Assembly (NCBI RefSeq): GCF_003116585.1
Contig: NZ_QEHM01000007.1
Coordinates: forward strand, 358,388-422,387
Reading direction: 5' to 3'
Source: Albibacillus kandeliae
GTDB taxonomy: Bacteria > Pseudomonadota > Alphaproteobacteria > Rhodobacterales > Rhodobacteraceae
DNA length: 64,000 nt
Shown here: positions 1-7,063 of the stretch, one piece after another
Numbering within the stretch: the stretch's first letter is position 1
How the letters are laid out: each line of letters opens with the position of its first letter
The notes under the pieces: generated by a model
Told to the model about the DNA's origin: nothing
The model's database searches: none
The model's input: only the letters and a program-made list of their open reading frames with translations
Program-made: the position numbers and the translations under genes

Positions 1-262
1 CCTGCTGCTCGACGAGCCCTCGCTCGGCCTTGCCCCGCTCCTCGTGCGCAGGGTCTTCGACCGGCTCGCGGTGATCCGGAAGGAAAGCAACCTCGCCATC
101 GTGCTGGTGGAACAGAACCTCGCGGTGACCATGCGGCTCTGCGACGAGTTGCACTTCCTGCGCGGAGGCCGGATCGTCGGCCATCGCAGCGCCGAGGCGC
201 TCAGGGACAAGACCGCGCGGCAGGAGGCGATCGACGCCTTCCTCGGAGCCGCGGCGGCCTGA
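1..262 (+). CDS. livF: Branched-chain amino acid type ABC transporter ATPase (LivF-like), C-terminal fragment
   Basis: The reading frame is already open at base 2 and ends at 260-262, so only about the last 86 residues are present; the Walker A and signature motifs lie outside the window. The fragment begins with a Walker B segment (LLLDEPSLGLAP), a hallmark of the LivF/LivG branch of high-affinity amino-acid importers. The H-loop position is atypical (IVLVEQNLAVTM), as usual in LivF, where the switch histidine is replaced by a VEQN motif. LivF energises a periplasmic-binding-protein importer for branched-chain amino acids, amides or related organic acids. The next gene starts 10 nt downstream and is probably co-transcribed. 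The actual substrate cannot be inferred from this fragment. Confidence 0.88.
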   Translation, partial: LLLDEPSLGLAPLLVRRVFDRLAVIRKESNLAIVLVEQNLAVTMRLCDELHFLRGGRIVGHRSAEALRDKTARQEAIDAFLGAAAA

Positions 263-272
263 GGGGAAGACA

Positions 273-1073
273 ATGAAGACCTGGGAAATCTACGCCATCC
301 GGCACGCCACCAACGACACCCGCACCCGCGGCGTGAACTTCATCAGCGACCCGGACCCCACTGCCCTGCTGACGCTCGACTTCTTCTGCTGGGTTCTCAA
401 ATCCGGCGAGGACATCATCGTCGTCGATACAGGGCTTGACCCCGCCAAGGGCGCCCGCAACGGACACAGGCAGGTGATGAGCCCGCCCGACGGCTGGGCC
501 GCGCTCGGCGTGGACCCGGAGAAGGTCGAGACCGTGGTGCTCACCCACGCCCACTACGACCACCTCGGCTATCTCGACGCTTTGCCCAACGCCCGCTTCC
601 TGATGCAGGCCGAGGAAATGGCCTATGTGACCGGGCCGTGGATGGAAAAACCGACCTTCCGCCATGCCTACTGGCCCGACGAAATTGCGCGGCTGGTGCA
701 TTATCTACACGAAGGCCGCCTGCACCTGCACGGACGCGACCACGAGGTCGCCCCCGGCGTGACGGCGCATTGGGTCGGCGGCCATTGTGCCGGGCAGGAG
801 ATCCTGCGCATCCATACCGCGCGGGGCTGGGTCGTTCTGGCGTCGGACGCGCTGCACTATTACGAGGAATACGAGCGCGGCATTCCCTTTGCCGTGGCCT
901 TCAGCATCGCCGAGATGATCGCCTCGCACGACCTGATCCGGGATCTGGCCGACAGCGACGATCACGTCCTGCCCGCCCATGACCCGCGCCTGCTCGACCT
1001 TTACCCGGCCGCCGCGCCGGGGCTCGAAGGGCAGGTGCTGCGTCTGGATCTTGCGCCCGGGGCGCAGCGATGA
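273..1073 (+). CDS. MBL-fold metallohydrolase, N-acyl homoserine lactonase-like family
   Basis: This 266-residue protein has the metallo-beta-lactamase signature THAHYDH at residues 91-97. Later metal ligands are plausible at GGHCAGQ, at the Asp of LASDALHY and at the His of LPAHD, giving a complete dinuclear zinc site. No signal peptide is visible, so it should be cytoplasmic. The family includes AiiA-type quorum-quenching lactonases, but many members in organic-acid operons hydrolyse other lactones or thioesters. Lying 10 nt behind a LivF-type ATPase, it more likely processes the imported compound than a signal molecule. A GAGGGGAAGA sequence precedes the ATG. Fold assignment is firm; substrate is unknown. 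Confidence 0.85.
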   Translation: MKTWEIYAIRHATNDTRTRGVNFISDPDPTALLTLDFFCWVLKSGEDIIVVDTGLDPAKGARNGHRQVMSPPDGWAALGVDPEKVETVVLTHAHYDHLGYLDALPNARFLMQAEEMAYVTGPWMEKPTFRHAYWPDEIARLVHYLHEGRLHLHGRDHEVAPGVTAHWVGGHCAGQEILRIHTARGWVVLASDALHYYEEYERGIPFAVAFSIAEMIASHDLIRDLADSDDHVLPAHDPRLLDLYPAAAPGLEGQVLRLDLAPGAQR

Positions 1074-1074
1074 G

Positions 1075-1097
1075 AAAGTGCAGAATGCACCTTTTCC
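1075..1097. promoter_or_regulatory. Inverted repeat between the MBL hydrolase and gntR: operator or weak terminator
   Basis: GTGCA (1078-1082) and TGCAC (1086-1090) form a perfect 5-bp inverted repeat around GAA, flanked by AAA and CTTTT. It starts two bases after the hydrolase stop codon and lies 32 bp before the gntR start. The pattern fits either a short terminator or an autoregulatory GntR operator; the sequence does not decide. Confidence 0.4.
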
Positions 1098-1100
1098 GTC

Positions 1101-1123
1101 ATTTTTCCGGGGAGGGGAAAAAT
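1101..1123 (+). promoter_or_regulatory. Hairpin placing the gntR Shine-Dalgarno in its loop
   Basis: ATTTTTCC (1101-1108) is the exact reverse complement of GGAAAAAT (1116-1123). The 7-nt loop GGGGAGG is the ribosome binding site of the gntR gene, and the last two stem bases are the A and T of its ATG. Folding would bury the start codon, so translational tuning is possible; the repeat could also be a DNA operator. Confidence 0.4.
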
Positions 1124-1775
1124 GAACATGGACGGCAGCTTGAAACACCAGACCAAGGAAGAGCGGGTCGCGGACTTTCTGCGAGAAGGCATTATCTCCG
1201 GTCAGTTCCCGCGCGGATCAAAGCTCAAGCAGGCCCAGATCGCCGAAATGATCGGGACCTCGATCACGCCCGTCCGGGAAGCGATCAAGCTTCTCGAGGC
1301 AGAAGGCTTTGTCCTTGGCAACTCGCATCGTGGTGCGGTCGTGGCTCCCTTCGACATCAACGCGACCGAAGAAATCACCGACCTGCGGGTCACGCTGGAA
1401 TCGAAACTTGGGCTGAAGGCCCTTGGGCGGCTCACCAACCGCGACCTCGACGCGCTGCGCAAGATGCAGGACGAGTTCGAGGCCGCGTCGAAGGCCGGAG
1501 ACCGGGACGCGGTGCGAGCCATCAACTACCGGTTTCACGAAACCATCTACCTGGCCGCCGATCTGCCACAGACCCTGCGCTTTGTCCGCACGCTCTGGGC
1601 GCGCTACCCCTTCGACCTGATCAACAAGCTCGATCACCGGATCGACCGCGCCTCCCAGGAACACCGCGAGATGCTCAATGCCCTGATCACCCGCGACGAG
1701 GCCGCGCTGCTGTCGTCCCTGCGCACGCACATCCGCGCCGGCTGGGACGAGTTCAAGGCCAGCTATACCGAATAG
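1122..1775 (+). CDS. GntR family transcriptional regulator (FadR/FCD type)
   Basis: A 217-residue regulator. The N-terminal winged helix-turn-helix (about residues 12-75) contains the typical GTSITPVREAIKLLEAEGFV stretch, and the rest is an all-helical FCD ligand domain with metal-type acid/His positions (DLRVTLES, NYRFHETI, EHREM). Such regulators usually repress an adjacent catabolic operon and release DNA on binding a small carboxylate. The ATG is preceded by GGGGAGGGG. It precedes the isochorismatase-fold gene by 60 bp and the CoA-thioester operon by 0.8 kb, so either may be its target. Several inverted repeats nearby (1078-1090, 2420-2431, 2539-2550) are candidate operators. Confidence 0.9.
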   Translation: MNMDGSLKHQTKEERVADFLREGIISGQFPRGSKLKQAQIAEMIGTSITPVREAIKLLEAEGFVLGNSHRGAVVAPFDINATEEITDLRVTLESKLGLKALGRLTNRDLDALRKMQDEFEAASKAGDRDAVRAINYRFHETIYLAADLPQTLRFVRTLWARYPFDLINKLDHRIDRASQEHREMLNALITRDEAALLSSLRTHIRAGWDEFKASYTE

Positions 1776-1791
1776 CCCGCGGCGCCGCCCT

Positions 1792-1820
1792 GGTGTCCGG
1801 GTCTGATACCCCAGGACACC
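1792..1820. promoter_or_regulatory. Inverted repeat upstream of the isochorismatase-fold gene
   Basis: GGTGTCC (1792-1798) and GGACACC (1814-1820) are perfect 7-bp arms around 15 nt, with an inner GGT/ACC pair. The repeat sits just before the AAAGGAG ribosome binding site of the gene at 1836. It may be an operator or an intercistronic hairpin. The 12-mer CCAGGACACCCG at 1811-1822 recurs at 7962-7973 upstream of the second GntR gene. Confidence 0.35.
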
Positions 1821-1835
1821 CGAAAGGAGCCCGCG

Positions 1836-2414
1836 ATGCCCTCTGACACCATACTTCTCGTCATGGACATGATGAACGACCTCGTCCACCCCGATGGCGT
1901 GGGCGGCAAGAGTTACGTGCCCCTGATGCAGGAGCGTGGCGTCTACGAGGCAACCCGACTGGCGATTGCAAAGGCGCGCGCCGCCGGGGTCATGGTCGGT
2001 TATGTCCGGGTCGGGTTCTCACCCGACTATGCCGAATGCCCGCCGGGCTCGCCCGTGTTCTCCAAGGCAAAGGAGAACGGGCTGTTCAAGCTCGGAGAAT
2101 GGGGCACGCAGGTCCACGAGGATTTCGCGCCCCAGCCCGGCGATCCCGACATCATCAAGCACCGGGTCAGCCCCTTCTACGCCACCAAGCTGGAACCGCT
2201 GCTGCGCGCACAGGGGATTCGCCGTCTCGTCCTGTCGGGGGTCTCCACCAATGGCGTGGTCTCCGCCGCCGTGCGCGAAGGCCACGACCGCGACTACGCC
2301 TGCGTTCTACTCGAAGACTGCTGCGCCGGGGCGACCCGCGACGAGCACGAGCACGCCATGTCCGGCCTCAAGCGCTATGCCCAGGTCACCAAGGCCGCCG
2401 AATTCGACTTCTGA
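1836..2414 (+). CDS. Isochorismatase-fold hydrolase lacking the nucleophilic cysteine
   Basis: A 192-residue isochorismatase/cysteine-hydrolase-fold protein. The conserved Asp (D11 in LLVMDMMND) and the Lys before the SPFYATKL motif (K108) are present. In the GVSTNGVVSAAVRE motif, however, the position normally occupied by catalytic Cys is Val (about residue 141). Family members without the Cys are known, for example EntB-type isochorismatases, which act on ester or vinyl-ether substrates without a covalent intermediate. A good AAAGGAG precedes the ATG. It follows gntR in the same direction and ends at a strong terminator, suggesting a two-gene unit. Fold is secure; amidase activity should not be assumed. 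Confidence 0.85.
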   Translation: MPSDTILLVMDMMNDLVHPDGVGGKSYVPLMQERGVYEATRLAIAKARAAGVMVGYVRVGFSPDYAECPPGSPVFSKAKENGLFKLGEWGTQVHEDFAPQPGDPDIIKHRVSPFYATKLEPLLRAQGIRRLVLSGVSTNGVVSAAVREGHDRDYACVLLEDCCAGATRDEHEHAMSGLKRYAQVTKAAEFDF

Positions 2415-2415
2415 C

Positions 2416-2435
2416 CATTATAATGCATTATAATG
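2416..2435. promoter_or_regulatory. Distal operator: tandem palindrome containing ATAATGCATTAT
   Basis: The 10-bp palindrome CATTATAATG is repeated twice head to tail (2416-2425 and 2426-2435), starting just after the stop codon of the previous gene. The junction creates the 12-bp palindrome ATAATGCATTAT (2420-2431), which recurs exactly at 2539-2550 inside the next promoter. Centre-to-centre distance is 119 bp, compatible with looping by a dimeric repressor such as one of the two neighbouring GntR proteins. Confidence 0.6.
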
Positions 2436-2437
2436 TC

Positions 2438-2468
2438 AAGAAGGGCGCCCCAGCTGCGCCCTTCTTTT
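2438..2468 (+). terminator. Rho-independent terminator after the isochorismatase-fold gene
   Basis: AAGAAGGGCGC (2438-2448) pairs perfectly with GCGCCCTTCTT (2456-2466) across a 7-nt loop, and the 3' arm runs into TTTT (2465-2468). It lies 24 bp after the stop codon and separates this unit from the operon at 2613. Confidence 0.8.
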
Positions 2469-2523
2469 GCTATCTGCACTCAGTTTTTTGCAAATAATAT
2501 AGACTGACGGCAAATTACGCCGC

Positions 2524-2552
2524 TTGACGCCTCAAAAAATAATGCATTATAT
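2524..2552 (+). promoter_or_regulatory. Sigma-70-type promoter of the CoA-thioester operon with overlapping operator
   Basis: TTGACG (2524-2529) and TTATAT (2547-2552) are separated by 17 bp, a near-consensus vegetative promoter. The palindrome ATAATGCATTAT (2539-2550) covers the downstream spacer and most of the -10 box, which fits repression by steric block. The AGGGAGG ribosome binding site and GTG start follow at 2598-2615. Confidence 0.7.
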
Positions 2553-2612
2553 GAAATGCATCACATGGTGCCACGACGGCACGATCATCACACAGCCAGG
2601 GAGGCACCACCC

Positions 2613-3836
2613 GTGACCACCGCAGAGAAAATCAAGGAAGACGACACCAAGGGCATGGGCGGCGCCCCAGCCGAAGGAAAGATCACCGACGAGGCCATCG
2701 CCGCCGCGAAGGACATGATCGGCCTGCAGCTGCGCCCCGAGGGCCCCTACCTTCAGGACGCAACCTCCGACACGCTGCGCAACTGGTGCAACGGCATCGG
2801 CGATCTCAACCCGCTCTACCGCGATACCGGATACGGTGCGGCCAGCCGGTTTGGCACGCAACTGGGGCACCCGATGTTCCCGATGGCGCTCGGCTGGATC
2901 GGCCGCACCCGCTGGGGCCTTCCGGGGGTCCACGGCTTCTACGCCGGGAACGACTGGGAAATCTTCCGCCACATCCGCCCCGGTGACCGGATCAACGCGA
3001 TCGAGCGCGTGATCGGCATCGAGGAGAAGGAAAGCAAGTTCTCCGGCCGTCTGGTCCTGCAGTATGTCGAGGCGACCTATTACAACCAGCATGGCGACAT
3101 GCTCTCCCGCGCCCTCGGGACCTGCACCCGCCACGAACGCAAGGCGGCCCGGGACGCAGGCAAGTACAAGGACATCACGACCCACGAATACACCCAGGCC
3201 GAGTTCGAAGAGCTCGACGCCTGCATCATGGAGGAACCGTCGAAGATCCGCGGCTCCAAGGTGCGCTACTGGGAAGACGTCACCGAGGGCGAAACGCTCG
3301 ACACCATCGTACGCGGCCCGCTGTCCCTGATGGACACCATGGGCTTCCTCGTCGGCTCCGGACGCGGCCATACCCACGGGGTCGTGTTCCAGAACGCGAT
3401 GAAGCACCCCGGCCACTTCTTCCGCAACCCCGAGGCCGGCGGCGGCATTGAATACACCGGCATCGGCCATCACCGCGAAAGCACCGCCAAGGAAGTCGGC
3501 GTGCCCGGCGTCTACGACTATGGCCCGCAGCGGTCGTCGTGGATGGCCTCGCTCGTCACCAACTGGATGGGCGATGCGGGCTTCCTCAAGCGCGTCCGCA
3601 CCGAGATGCGCCGCTTCAACACCATGGGCGACAGCACCTGGTGCAAGGGAAAGGTCTCCAGGAAATACATCAAGGATGGCCACGCCCTCGTCGACATCGA
3701 GATCTGGGGCGAGAACCAGCGCGGCGAACTGACCACTCCGGGCGTCGCCACCGTGGCGCTTCAGTCTCGCGACCCGAGCCTCCGCGTCTTCCTCGATTGC
3801 GGCAACCTCGAACTCGACCTCCCCGTGGTCCGCTAA
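2613..3836 (+). CDS. MaoC/FAS1-like double hot-dog acyl dehydratase family protein
   Basis: I start this 407-residue protein at GTG 2613 because AGGGAGG sits 8 nt upstream; an ATG at 2556 in frame lies at the predicted transcription start and has no ribosome binding site. The N-terminal half resembles the FAS1-like/MaoC N-terminal dehydratase domain, with a hydratase-type NWCNGIGDLNPLYRD motif near residues 60-74 and a later RPGDRI loop. The C-terminal half looks like a second, degenerate hot-dog domain. The family hydrates or dehydrates acyl-CoA thioesters in the cytoplasm. It is the first gene of an operon with two CoA-transferases, a second hydratase and a CitE lyase. The exact substrate is unknown. 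Confidence 0.8.
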   Translation: MTTAEKIKEDDTKGMGGAPAEGKITDEAIAAAKDMIGLQLRPEGPYLQDATSDTLRNWCNGIGDLNPLYRDTGYGAASRFGTQLGHPMFPMALGWIGRTRWGLPGVHGFYAGNDWEIFRHIRPGDRINAIERVIGIEEKESKFSGRLVLQYVEATYYNQHGDMLSRALGTCTRHERKAARDAGKYKDITTHEYTQAEFEELDACIMEEPSKIRGSKVRYWEDVTEGETLDTIVRGPLSLMDTMGFLVGSGRGHTHGVVFQNAMKHPGHFFRNPEAGGGIEYTGIGHHRESTAKEVGVPGVYDYGPQRSSWMASLVTNWMGDAGFLKRVRTEMRRFNTMGDSTWCKGKVSRKYIKDGHALVDIEIWGENQRGELTTPGVATVALQSRDPSLRVFLDCGNLELDLPVVR

Positions 3837-3850
3837 GGAAGGGACCGGCC

Positions 3851-5005
3851 ATGACTGCCCCGAAGCCCCTCGCAGGTATCCGAGTCGTCGAACGCGCCAC
3901 CGGCGTGGCGGCGGCTCAGGCGGGCCGCCTGATGTGCCTGATGGGGGCCGAGGTCATCATGGCCGAACCTCCGGGCGGCAGCCCGCTCCGGCAGGAGCCA
4001 CCCCTCCTGCCCGGTAGCGACAGCGCGCTGTTCACCTTCCTTGCCACCGGCAAGCGCAGCGTGACCTGCGACCTCGACCAGCCGGACGACCGCGCGGCAT
4101 TCGATACGCTGCTTGCCTCGGCCGACCTGCTGATCGACGACACCGCCCTGGCCGACCGGGCCAGGGCAGGGCTGGACCAGGCCCGTATCTCGCAGCGGCA
4201 CCCGCACATCGTGCACCTCTCGGTCCTGCCCTTCGGCGCCTATGGGCCCAAGGCGGATTGGCTGGGCGAGGAGCTGACGCTGGTCCACGCGGGCGGAGAG
4301 GGCTTTTTGCTCCCCAATGGCCTCTCCGCCGACCTCTTTCCCGACCGCCCGCCGCTCAAGATCGCGGGCCATTTCGCGCAGATGCAGGGCGGCGTTGCTG
4401 CCGCCTTCACCGGACTCTCGGCACTCTGGGCCGGGGGCGGCCAGTATGTCGACGCCTCGGTGCAGGACGCCAACGTCGCGGTCGGCGCCTTCGCCATCCA
4501 GCGGTTCGGCGACGGATCGGTCGAGCATCGCCTGACGCGCTCCTTCCGTTTCGGCGGCGTCATCGAATGCAGCGACGGCTATGTCGAATTGCTGACCCTT
4601 GAGGAACGCCAGTGGCAGGGCCTCGTCAAACTGCTGGAAGCCGACGACTGGGCCGCCGACCCGGACCTTGCCGACGCCGTGGGGCGCAGCGCCCGTGGCG
4701 ACGAGATCAACCGCCGCATCCGCGATTGGGCATCACACCGCAAAGTCGCCGACCTCGTGGCCGCGGCGCAGGAGCTAGGGGTGCCGATGGCCCGCTACAA
4801 CGACGCCGCGCAAGTGTTGTCCGGCGCACAGGAAACCGCGCGCGGCATCTTCCACGAAGTCGCCGCATCCGGAGGCACCGTGAAGGTCCAGTCGCTCCCC
4901 TTCCGCTTCGACCCCGATGCGCTGCCGGTCGACTGCCCTGCCCCCGCGCCCGGTGCCGATCAGTCCCTGCTGGAAGAACCCGCGCAACGGAGGGCCAGTG
5001 CATGA
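3851..5005 (+). CDS. Class III CoA-transferase (CaiB/BaiF family), canonical catalytic Asp
   Basis: The start at ATG 3851 leaves 14 nt after the previous stop and gives 384 residues, slightly short of the usual 390-430. The N-terminus (GIRVVERATGVAAAQAGRLM, then LMGAEVIMAEPPGG) is the CoA-binding Rossmann-like half of family III. The motif GQYVDASVQD carries the Asp (about residue 206) that in formyl-CoA transferase forms the acyl-enzyme anhydride. These enzymes move CoA between a donor thioester, often succinyl-CoA, and an acid. Its stop overlaps the next CoA-transferase start (ATGA). Two adjacent paralogues are typical of heteromeric enzymes such as BbsEF or succinyl-CoA:malate transferase. 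Confidence 0.87.
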   Translation: MTAPKPLAGIRVVERATGVAAAQAGRLMCLMGAEVIMAEPPGGSPLRQEPPLLPGSDSALFTFLATGKRSVTCDLDQPDDRAAFDTLLASADLLIDDTALADRARAGLDQARISQRHPHIVHLSVLPFGAYGPKADWLGEELTLVHAGGEGFLLPNGLSADLFPDRPPLKIAGHFAQMQGGVAAAFTGLSALWAGGGQYVDASVQDANVAVGAFAIQRFGDGSVEHRLTRSFRFGGVIECSDGYVELLTLEERQWQGLVKLLEADDWAADPDLADAVGRSARGDEINRRIRDWASHRKVADLVAAAQELGVPMARYNDAAQVLSGAQETARGIFHEVAASGGTVKVQSLPFRFDPDALPVDCPAPAPGADQSLLEEPAQRRASA

Positions 5006-6195
5006 CACCTCTGTCCGGACTGCGCGTCGCCGATTTCACCGTCCACGCGGCGGGTCCCTTCTGCACCCATATGCTCAGCCAGCTCGGGGCGGAGGTGATC
5101 AAGGTCGAAACCGCGCTGCGCCCCGACATCTTCCGCAAGTCCCATGCCGTCTACGGGCGCAAGGGCCCGGCCACCTTCGACCAGGTCTCGTCCAACAAGC
5201 TGTCGGTGCGGCTGAACCTGAAACACCCCGACGGCATTGCCCTCGCCAAGCGGCTGGTGGCGGTGTCGGACGTCGCCGCCGAGAGTTTCCGGGCCGGCGT
5301 TATGGAGAGGCTCGGCCTGTCCTACGACGACCTGCGGGCGGCCAGGCCCGACATCGTCATGGTTTCGGTCTCCTCCTCCGGGCAGACCGGTCCGGAAAGC
5401 CACTTCGCGGGCTACGCTCCGCTGTTCGGGGCCTGGGGCGGCCTCGGTCATCTCAGCGGGCACGCCGACGGCCCGCCCGTCGAGATGCGCCACGTCATGG
5501 ACCATTCAGTCGGCATGAACGCCGCGCTCGCGACAATGGCCGCGCTGCTGCAACGGCGGCGCACCGGCCGCGGCTGCCACGTGGACGTCGCCGCGCGCGA
5601 GGTCGCCTCCTCGCTGGTCGGCGACGCGCTGGTCGCGGCATCGGCAGGCATCACGGTCGAACGGATGGGCAACGGCGATCTGCGCCGCGCCCCCCACGGG
5701 CTGTATCCGACGCGCGACCCCGACCGCTGGCTTGCGATTGCGGTTGCCAACGATGCGCAATGGTGCGCGCTTGCCATGCTCATGGATCAGGCCGACCTGG
5801 CAAGCGACCCGCGCTATGCCACCGAAACCGCGCGCCACGCCAACAGCGCAACGCTCGATCCGCTGATCGCGAACTGGTCCCGCCAGAGCACAGGCGAGCA
5901 GCTCGCCGCGTCGCTTCAATCGGCGGGCATCCCTGCGCACCTGTCCTGGGCCGCCTCCGATATCGTAAGCGATCCGCACCTGCGGGCGCGTGGCGCGATC
6001 CTCGACGTTACCGAAACGGGCGGCGCCACCCGCGCCGCCGTGGGCCGCGTCGCGCGCTTTTCCGGCGATGACACGCCCGGGATCACCCAGGGCACCCCCA
6101 CGCTCGGCGGTGCCGAATCCTACGTCTATGGCGAGCTGCTTGGCCTTTCGGACACCGACATTTCCGCGCTGGTCGCAGACCGCGCGATCTATTGA
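5002..6195 (+). CDS. Class III CoA-transferase (CaiB/BaiF family), Asp-to-Glu variant
   Basis: This 397-residue paralogue overlaps the previous gene by 4 nt. The N-terminus GLRVADFTVHAAGPFCTHML and LGAEVIKVE is typical of family III, as are the FAGYAPLFGAWGGL and MDHSVGMNAALATMAAL segments. At the position of the catalytic Asp the motif reads VDVAARE, so a Glu (about residue 200) replaces it. Glu at this site is seen in partner subunits of two-gene CoA-transferases. I infer that the two genes encode a heteromer in which the upstream subunit carries the covalent chemistry, or that they are two enzymes of different substrate range. Gene context points to a C5 dicarboxylate as acceptor. Confidence 0.86.
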   Translation: MTPLSGLRVADFTVHAAGPFCTHMLSQLGAEVIKVETALRPDIFRKSHAVYGRKGPATFDQVSSNKLSVRLNLKHPDGIALAKRLVAVSDVAAESFRAGVMERLGLSYDDLRAARPDIVMVSVSSSGQTGPESHFAGYAPLFGAWGGLGHLSGHADGPPVEMRHVMDHSVGMNAALATMAALLQRRRTGRGCHVDVAAREVASSLVGDALVAASAGITVERMGNGDLRRAPHGLYPTRDPDRWLAIAVANDAQWCALAMLMDQADLASDPRYATETARHANSATLDPLIANWSRQSTGEQLAASLQSAGIPAHLSWAASDIVSDPHLRARGAILDVTETGGATRAAVGRVARFSGDDTPGITQGTPTLGGAESYVYGELLGLSDTDISALVADRAIY

Positions 6196-6205
6196 AGGAC
6201 AGGAC

Positions 6206-7063
6206 GTGACCACCGACACCATCGAAGACTACGCCGACGCGATCGGCCGTACCGAAACCCGCACCGAGCTCATTGCAGCAGACCGCGCCGCCGCGCTGAC
6301 CGCAACACTCGACCTCGCGCGGTCACTGCAGTCCGGCGACCCGCTGCCGCCGGGCTGGCACTGGCTCTACTTCAATCCCTTCGTCGCCCGCAGCGGGCTG
6401 GGGCCGGACGGCCACCCGAAACGCGGCGGCTTCCTGCCCGACATTAAGCTGCCCCGCCGCATGTGGGCCGGCGGCCGGATCACCTATCACCGCCCGCTGA
6501 CCATCGGCCAGCAGGCCGAGAAGGAGAGCACCATCCTGAACGTGGTCACCAAGTCCGGACGCGCCGGGGCTCTGGTCTTCGTCACCCTGCGCCACCGCCT
6601 GATGCAGGGCGGCGCCCTCTGCATTGAGGAAGAACAGGACATCGTCTATCGCGAGGCCCCTGCCCCGGGCGCGCCCAAACCGGCCCCGGCGCCCGCGCCC
6701 GATGGCGCCGCGCGGTCGTCCGGTTTCACGCCGGACCCGGTGCTGCTGTTCCGCTTTTCCGCCCTCACCTCCAACGGGCACCGCATCCACTACGACCGGA
6801 CCTATGCGCAGCAGGAGGAAGACTATCGCGACCTCGTGGTGCACGGGCCGCTGACCGCCACCCTGCTTCAGGGTTTCGCCACCGAGGGCACCGGAACCCG
6901 GCTCACGCGGTTCGAATTTCGCGGCATGGCCCCCCTGTTCTGCGACCGGCCCTTCACGCTCGAGGCCGACGCGGTGGAGGATGGCACCCTTTCGCTCTGG
7001 GCCAGGGGACCAGACGGAGAACTCGCCATGCAGGCAAGCGCCACGGTCGAGTCGCTCCGATGA
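6206..7063 (+). CDS. Mesaconyl-C4-CoA/itaconyl-CoA hydratase-like protein (FAS1-like MaoC double hot dog)
   Basis: GTG at 6206 (AAGGACAGGAC just upstream) gives 285 residues, the usual size for this family. Residues 1-150 form the N-terminal hot-dog domain (PPGWHWLYFNPFV, then RRMWAGGRITYHRPL). A Pro/Ala-rich linker follows near residue 160. The C-terminal domain carries FSALTSNGHRIHYDRTYA and DLVVHGPL, the hydratase-2-type active-site loop shared with mesaconyl-C4-CoA hydratase. Such enzymes interconvert unsaturated C5 acyl-CoAs and citramalyl-CoA. It sits between the CoA-transferases and a CitE-type lyase, which completes a plausible itaconate/mesaconate pathway to acetyl-CoA plus pyruvate. 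Its stop overlaps the next start (ATGA). Confidence 0.82.
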   Translation: MTTDTIEDYADAIGRTETRTELIAADRAAALTATLDLARSLQSGDPLPPGWHWLYFNPFVARSGLGPDGHPKRGGFLPDIKLPRRMWAGGRITYHRPLTIGQQAEKESTILNVVTKSGRAGALVFVTLRHRLMQGGALCIEEEQDIVYREAPAPGAPKPAPAPAPDGAARSSGFTPDPVLLFRFSALTSNGHRIHYDRTYAQQEEDYRDLVVHGPLTATLLQGFATEGTGTRLTRFEFRGMAPLFCDRPFTLEADAVEDGTLSLWARGPDGELAMQASATVESLR

